DNA from: Acanthaster planci
Taxonomy: Eukaryota; Echinodermata; Asteroidea; Valvatida; Acanthasteridae
Assembly (NCBI RefSeq): GCF_001949145.1
Contig: NW_019091369.1
Coordinates: 1,287,269 to 1,297,611 of the forward strand
DNA: 10,343 bases
Reading direction: 5' to 3'
In this document: one piece after another, positions 7,042 to 10,343 of the stretch
How the letters are laid out: each line of letters starts with the position of its first letter
Position numbering within the stretch: the stretch's first letter is position 1
The notes under the pieces: generated by a model
Seen by the model: only the letters and a program-made list of their open reading frames with translations
Told to the model about the DNA's origin: nothing
Database searches by the model: none
Translations under genes and position numbers: made by a program

Positions 7042-8220
7042 CAGAGTCTCCCCTCCCCTACCTATCCTTGATGTGGCCCATAAAGTGAGTGTATCCTAAT
7101 TACGAAGTTAGACTCATCTGCCCCGTTGTTTGTATTACTAATTTAAGAAAATGAAAGTTTCACCTGTGCCGACATGTGCTGAGGCTTAACTACCCACGCT
7201 CCCCACTCCCGCCGGCTTAGCTTGAAGCACCGATATACAGGAGTCACCAACTTGTTATAAAATTACACAACCTACACGATGAACCCACTAAAACCATTGA
7301 AGAATCAATAAAATATCACTCTTGAAGCACGCAGGCACAGTCTCGATACATCTGCCGTCAGTTATGAATAATCCATTGGGTCGCAGACGCAGCACAGCAT
7401 AAATATCCTACAAGCCTGACGGCACCTGTCCGGTTGGTAACAGTGTACCTGTTGATTGATGGGCGACATTAAGTTCCAGGGAAACTCCAACGCATGCCCT
7501 TTTCCGCCAACATCGATCACTTACACCACTTGTACAACACATGAAAGCTGATTGGTTGATGGAACAGGGTGATAATTAAACATGCAACATGTATATGCCT
7601 CTGACACACTTTCTTATCTGATGGAAAGTTCAAGATCTTTTGCGGTACCCTCCCAATCTTTGAGGGAAAGCCAACAATTCCCCTAAGTTATACTTATCCA
7701 TCAAATCAGTGTCCTGATGCCCAACCATTTGCTTGTGTAGTTTTGTAAAACAAAATCCTCAAAGCATTTCAAAATAAGGTCCATTCTGAAACTGAATTGG
7801 CATGTTCCCCTTGTCAAGGGAATAATGAAAAAAAGTACTTGATTAGTCTACAAACAAAATAAAAATACTTGTTTTGAGCTTTATTACAGTAAAATAGACA
7901 CACGATTACCTGCTAGCAAATTTTAATTAATTTTGAAATCAGTAATTCTTGCACTGCATATTTCATTTGGGTTACTGACTTTATATTCTTGCAAAATCGA
8001 GTGTTTAGTAGAAAGCACTAGGCTTCGTATGATATCCGTAGAAAATAGTTATTTGGGGCTGTGTGATGAGTGTGCCCATGAATACTCAATAAACTATCAT
8101 TCAAATAGCAATTTGTATAAGTAGAAAGAAATGCTATTTTGTCTTAAATGCTGGTATTGAAATATTTTATGGTAATCTGTTTGGAAATTATAACGATTAT
8201 GTATTAACTTAAACCTCACC

Positions 8221-8236
8221 GAGGCATGATTGCCTC
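8221..8236. repeat. Hairpin-forming inverted repeat GAGGCA-TGAT-TGCCTC
   Basis: Six-base perfect arms enclose a four-base loop, and the stem resumes with AC/GT after one C/C mismatch (8218-8219 with 8238-8239). The 12-mer TATTAACTTAAA lies just upstream (8202-8213) and again downstream (8280-8291), so the hairpin sits between two direct repeats 78 bases apart. No T-run or gene end is attached. Confidence 0.4.
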
Positions 8237-9005
8237 CGTTAAAGCTTGTGCCTTATATCACACTAGTAACAAAACATTATATTAACTTAAATTCGAAAGT
8301 TAAAAAGCTATAATCATTGTTGTTCGCGTACGGGCGGTTTGTGTTTGTGCATCATGTGAATAAAACATTTCAACTGATTGATGTGCAGCAAGTGCGGTAT
8401 GTCCACATATGGTTTGGACGACTTAAGCATTGTCATGTGATATTCGAAAGTCTAGGAAAATGTTAAGTGCTTCTGTGCTTCGACTCTGAATTTCGGAGAG
8501 GAGTTTGGTATTGACCCCTCCCCTCTTCTTTCTGGAAACTTCAAACCAATAATTCTGAGACTCAACGGGCGGAAGACTCGCATACAAGCCCAACTAAAGG
8601 CTTTTTGTTGTGTACACGTATCTGAACATGAATGGAAGATGTAAGAGATGCAAAAACAGATGATCCCTTCTTCACCTTTTGAGAAATTTAGCTTTGAAGA
8701 CAAAAATTACTTTATGCACAAATGGAGACCTCCAAATCCATCATATCTTGAAACTTTCTTATTTCAATTCAAAGAGAATTTAAATTGTTTAGTAAAATTT
8801 GCCTATGAAATAGAGTGGAGTTTCCAATTTTTGGGGGTAAAATTGGTGTTTGTTGGCTGCGGCATATAAACTCATCATACAATATTTCCCACTCCACATG
8901 TAGACCCCACCCAGGCTCTCGACTGATAGATAGTAAACAAGTTTACTACGAGACTGCAGTGGGTGTTCTTCACAAACTCGCAATTTATCTCTATGAAAGA
9001 GCATG

Positions 9006-9015
9006 GTCACGTGAT
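9006..9015. promoter_or_regulatory. E-box GTCACGTGAT, CLEAR-like
   Basis: CACGTG flanked by GT and AT matches nine of ten positions of the GTCACGTGAC element recognised by MiT/TFE and USF bHLH-zip factors. It lies in a region with no assigned gene. The motif is plainly present; any regulatory role is inference. Confidence 0.3.
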
Positions 9016-9239
9016 CAATACCAGAGCACGCGCACAGGAATGGGTGAAATTTTTAAAATCAAACATTGACGCTAATTTCCCGGCTTGCAGTGTCCTTTTC
9101 AAGCCACCATACACAGTCAAAGCAAAACGATCGCTTTGTTGGCTGCTTTTCTTAAGAACAAGTACATGCATGTATTAGTTCCGACAGCAGCCACGTAATT
9201 GGAGCTGTGCTGGTGGCATGAAGGCTGATTAATACTCTG

Positions 9240-9660
9240 TACGAACTCAAACGCAAATTGCAACTCGAGCAAAATTTCGCTGCCAGTTTTTCGTGACGTC
9301 GAATTCGCCTCGCTTTCGTTATTTGCCTGCAGCGTGAACCGGCCTTAGTGCTTGGTGATGCCTGCGATTTCTTCGAGAGTTGTTGTGAAAAGGGACAACA
9401 CGTACACCCCCGGACACGAGGGGGGCCTTCCGCGAACCAGAGGGAGATATCAGCAAAGCTGTTTATTGAGAGATAGTTGAAGCGCCCTCCGACATTAGTG
9501 CAGCTCGCTTTACCTTATCGTGCTGACTTAAATCCGCCGCACACCCTGCCGAAAGTTTACCAGCTCACGATATCACCCGTGCGGCTGTCTTCGACCTTAG
9601 GGTAGACCTCACACGCAAATTTGTCTTGTTCGTTAATATAATCGATGACTTTGAAATGTT
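9240..9660. other. CpG-richer segment with CRE-like site
   Basis: CpG dinucleotides are visibly denser here than in the preceding 3 kb. The segment contains TGACGTC (9294-9300), one base short of a full CRE, a TGTTGT/ACAACA hairpin (9381-9400, eight-base loop) and CCCCC/GGGGG arms around 9406-9424. This may be a promoter or CpG-island-like region for a gene outside the window, or unmethylated-type repeat DNA. No exon or TATA box was identified. Confidence 0.25.
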
Positions 9661-9677
9661 AACCAGTTACACGGTTG

Positions 9678-9812
9678 TACGGAACGTATATAGGACATAA
9701 CTGTAAAAAAAAATCTGCCTTTCGCCCGGGCGAAATAGTAATCCGCCCGGGCAAACAAGTAATTCGCTGAAGGCAGATTTTTTTTCAGTCATGTTCTATA
9801 TACGCTTCCGTA
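9678..9812. mobile_element. 131-bp fold-back MITE flanked by TA
   Basis: Terminal inverted repeats of about 45 bases run inward from CGGAACGTATATAGG (9680) and from the right end, whose complement reads CGGAAGCGTATATAGA (ending 9810). They match through GACATAACTG/AACATGACTG, an A8-9 run and TCTGCCTT, with one indel and a handful of mismatches. TA dinucleotides abut both ends (9678-9679 and 9811-9812), as expected of a Tc1/mariner-class target duplication, although the ends GTAC/GTAC make this weak evidence. There is no room for a transposase, so it is non-autonomous. The core consists of two 21-base units (see separate entry). A transcript would fold into a long hairpin. Confidence 0.7.
9721..9762. 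repeat. Two 21-bp tandem units with CGCCCGGGC palindromes
   Basis: Units 9721-9741 and 9742-9762 share the pattern T-CGCCCGGGC-AA-AGTAA, and a truncated third begins TTCGC at 9763. The first unit with its preceding T forms a perfect 16-base palindrome, TTTCGCCCGGGCGAAA (9720-9735); the second keeps GCCCGGGC (9745-9752). The G+C-rich core contrasts with the A+T-rich arms of the surrounding fold-back element. Such internal tandem repeats within a MITE can seed satellite arrays. Confidence 0.7.
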
Positions 9813-9821
9813 CGGTGGCCT

Positions 9822-10094
9822 AGGGGCGGACCTGGCGATTTTTCCTGGATGGGGTTCGGGAAGTTTTGTTCGTACAAGGCCGGGGGGGGTATTACATGTA
9901 GTCGTCGCCGGTGGTGAAACTATTTAATCCCTTTTTTGGTCCTTACCGTACACGCAAAATAAGACTCCTATAGGCCTATGGTTTATGCTTTTGAGTGGGC
10001 CGTCCATCCAACGTTTAGACGTAGGTCCCTAGAAAAATGGCAAGGGGGGGTGACCCTTGACCCTATCATACCTCACCATCCTAGATTCGCGTCT
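9822..10094. mobile_element. hAT-like non-autonomous element, degenerate ends
   Basis: The left end, AGGGGCGGACCTGGCGATTT, resembles the AGGGGCGGATCCAGG-type termini I associate with many invertebrate hAT transposons, including the following short T-run and G-run (GATGGGG). The right end complement (AGACGCGAATCTAGGATGG) matches the left at most of the first 15 positions. Candidate eight-base target duplications, GGTGGCCT (9814-9821) and AGCGGCCA (10095-10102), agree at five of eight positions, as expected for an old insertion. At 273 bases it has no coding capacity. Family assignment rests on remembered terminal patterns, not a search. Confidence 0.4.
10051..10063 (-). promoter_or_regulatory. 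Perfect DR1 nuclear-receptor-type repeat
   Basis: TGACCCTTGACCC on the plus strand is GGGTCA-A-GGGTCA on the minus strand: two hexameric half-sites in direct orientation with one spacer base. In animals DR1 sites are bound by RXR, HNF4, COUP-TF and related receptors. It lies inside the hAT-like element close to its right end and next to a G7 run, so it may be part of the transposon's subterminal sequence. Confidence 0.4.
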
Positions 10095-10274
10095 AGCGGC
10101 CATACAGTCACAATGGTAATGATTCTGTGAGCATTTTGAACATGTGACTTAAATCAGTAGAAATCGGAAGTAAAACCAAAACATGTTTGATTTCATTCGC
10201 ACAACCGGTGTACAGTCTGATGTCCGGAAACAGGTCGATTCGTACCTTGGACAACTCGTAACATCAACTCAATA

Positions 10275-10343
10275 CAGGGTGTCCCAGAAAAAAACAAACC
10301 CCGAGGAAAGGGGTTAATTTGCCCAAACCATGAGATATGATTA
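10275..10343 (+). mobile_element. Terminus of a probable Tc1/mariner-class element, cut by window
   Basis: CAGGGTGTCCCAGAAAAAAA directly follows a TA (10273-10274). CAGGGTGTCCC-type ends next to TA are common for Tc1/mariner-class elements and MITEs in invertebrates. Just inside, AACCCC (10297-10302) and GGGGTT (10310-10315) form a small hairpin. The element would continue beyond 10343, and the second inverted repeat and any transposase are not visible here. Assignment is from pattern memory and needs the right flank. Confidence 0.45.

Larger units (their letters stand above)
6951..9240. other. A+T-rich intergenic DNA, no gene seen
   Basis: No exon with both splice signals was found on either strand. 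AATAAA hexamers occur at 7307, 7858, 8088 and 8359 and are expected by chance in such A+T-rich DNA. Open frames of 60-85 codons at 7933-8124, 8452-8703 (minus), 8648-8869, 8789-9010 (minus) and 8815-9178 overlap one another on both strands and show no recognisable domain. The 8648-8869 frame has the most protein-like composition (HKWRPPNPSYLETFLFQFKE) but no supporting context. Small structures in the stretch are listed separately. Confidence 0.5.

Noticed and set aside
8648-8869. 73-codon ORF with fairly protein-like composition
   Set aside because: A+T-rich, overlapped by other frames on both strands, no splice or promoter context and no known domain.
8963-9178. 71-codon ORF containing RARAQEWVKFLKSN
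   Set aside because: It overlaps another frame of similar length, and no acceptor/donor pair or family match was evident.
9767-9785. GC stem followed by T8, resembling a bacterial intrinsic terminator
   Set aside because: The T-run is matched by an A-run on the left arm, so it is part of the transposon-like inverted repeat, and the window is eukaryotic.

Overview
This window looks like non-coding-dominated nuclear DNA of an animal, most likely a marine invertebrate. It has roughly 60% A+T with CpG dinucleotides still common. There is no long open reading frame, short exon-like islands are bounded by GT/AG signals, and the right end carries several non-autonomous DNA-transposon-like structures. 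The motif TAGGCC/GGCCTA recurs (near 352, 2229, 3337, 5962 and 9971). I have seen this habit in deuterostome marine invertebrates such as sea urchins and hemichordates, but it is a weak pointer. No bacterial operon, rRNA, tRNA or CRISPR array is visible.

Left and centre (about 1-6750): the best gene evidence is the 3' end of a plus-strand protein gene. A 102-base exon (990-1091) has a clean AG acceptor and an AAG|GTAGGT donor, and encodes 34 residues starting LWNEVAEQQ and ending WQERLIK. About 4.7 kb downstream, a strong polypyrimidine/CAG acceptor opens a short terminal exon (5796-5831) reading FLKSAAEDGQK then stop. Both junctions are phase 0. A possible preceding mini-exon (144-178) ends in phase 0 at a GTAAGT donor. 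The joined tail would be charged and helical; I do not recognise the family. The large last intron holds two promoter-like stretches. One is a cluster of short inverted repeats (2881-3003) followed by a TATA box (3313). The other is a CCAAT/homeodomain-site/TATA arrangement (4021-4110) in front of a 42-codon ORF. It also holds a long purine-rich tract that would be a strong splice acceptor on the minus strand.

Middle right (about 5832-9230): probable 3' UTR, then A+T-rich intergenic DNA with scattered polyadenylation-like hexamers, a 62-bp-period tandem duplication (6837-6950) and a few perfect short palindromes. No convincing exon was found.

Right end (about 9240-10343): a CpG-rich segment with a CRE-like site, then a run of repeat elements. 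These are a 131-bp fold-back element flanked by TA with a core made of two 21-bp units (9678-9812), an hAT-like element with degenerate terminal repeats only about 11 bp away (9822-10094), and the terminus of a probable Tc1/mariner-class element running off the window (from 10275). The hAT-like element contains a perfect DR1 nuclear-receptor-type repeat. I found no clear novel multi-gene system; the most distinctive signals are the nested repeat at 9678-9812 and the palindrome cluster at 2881-3003.
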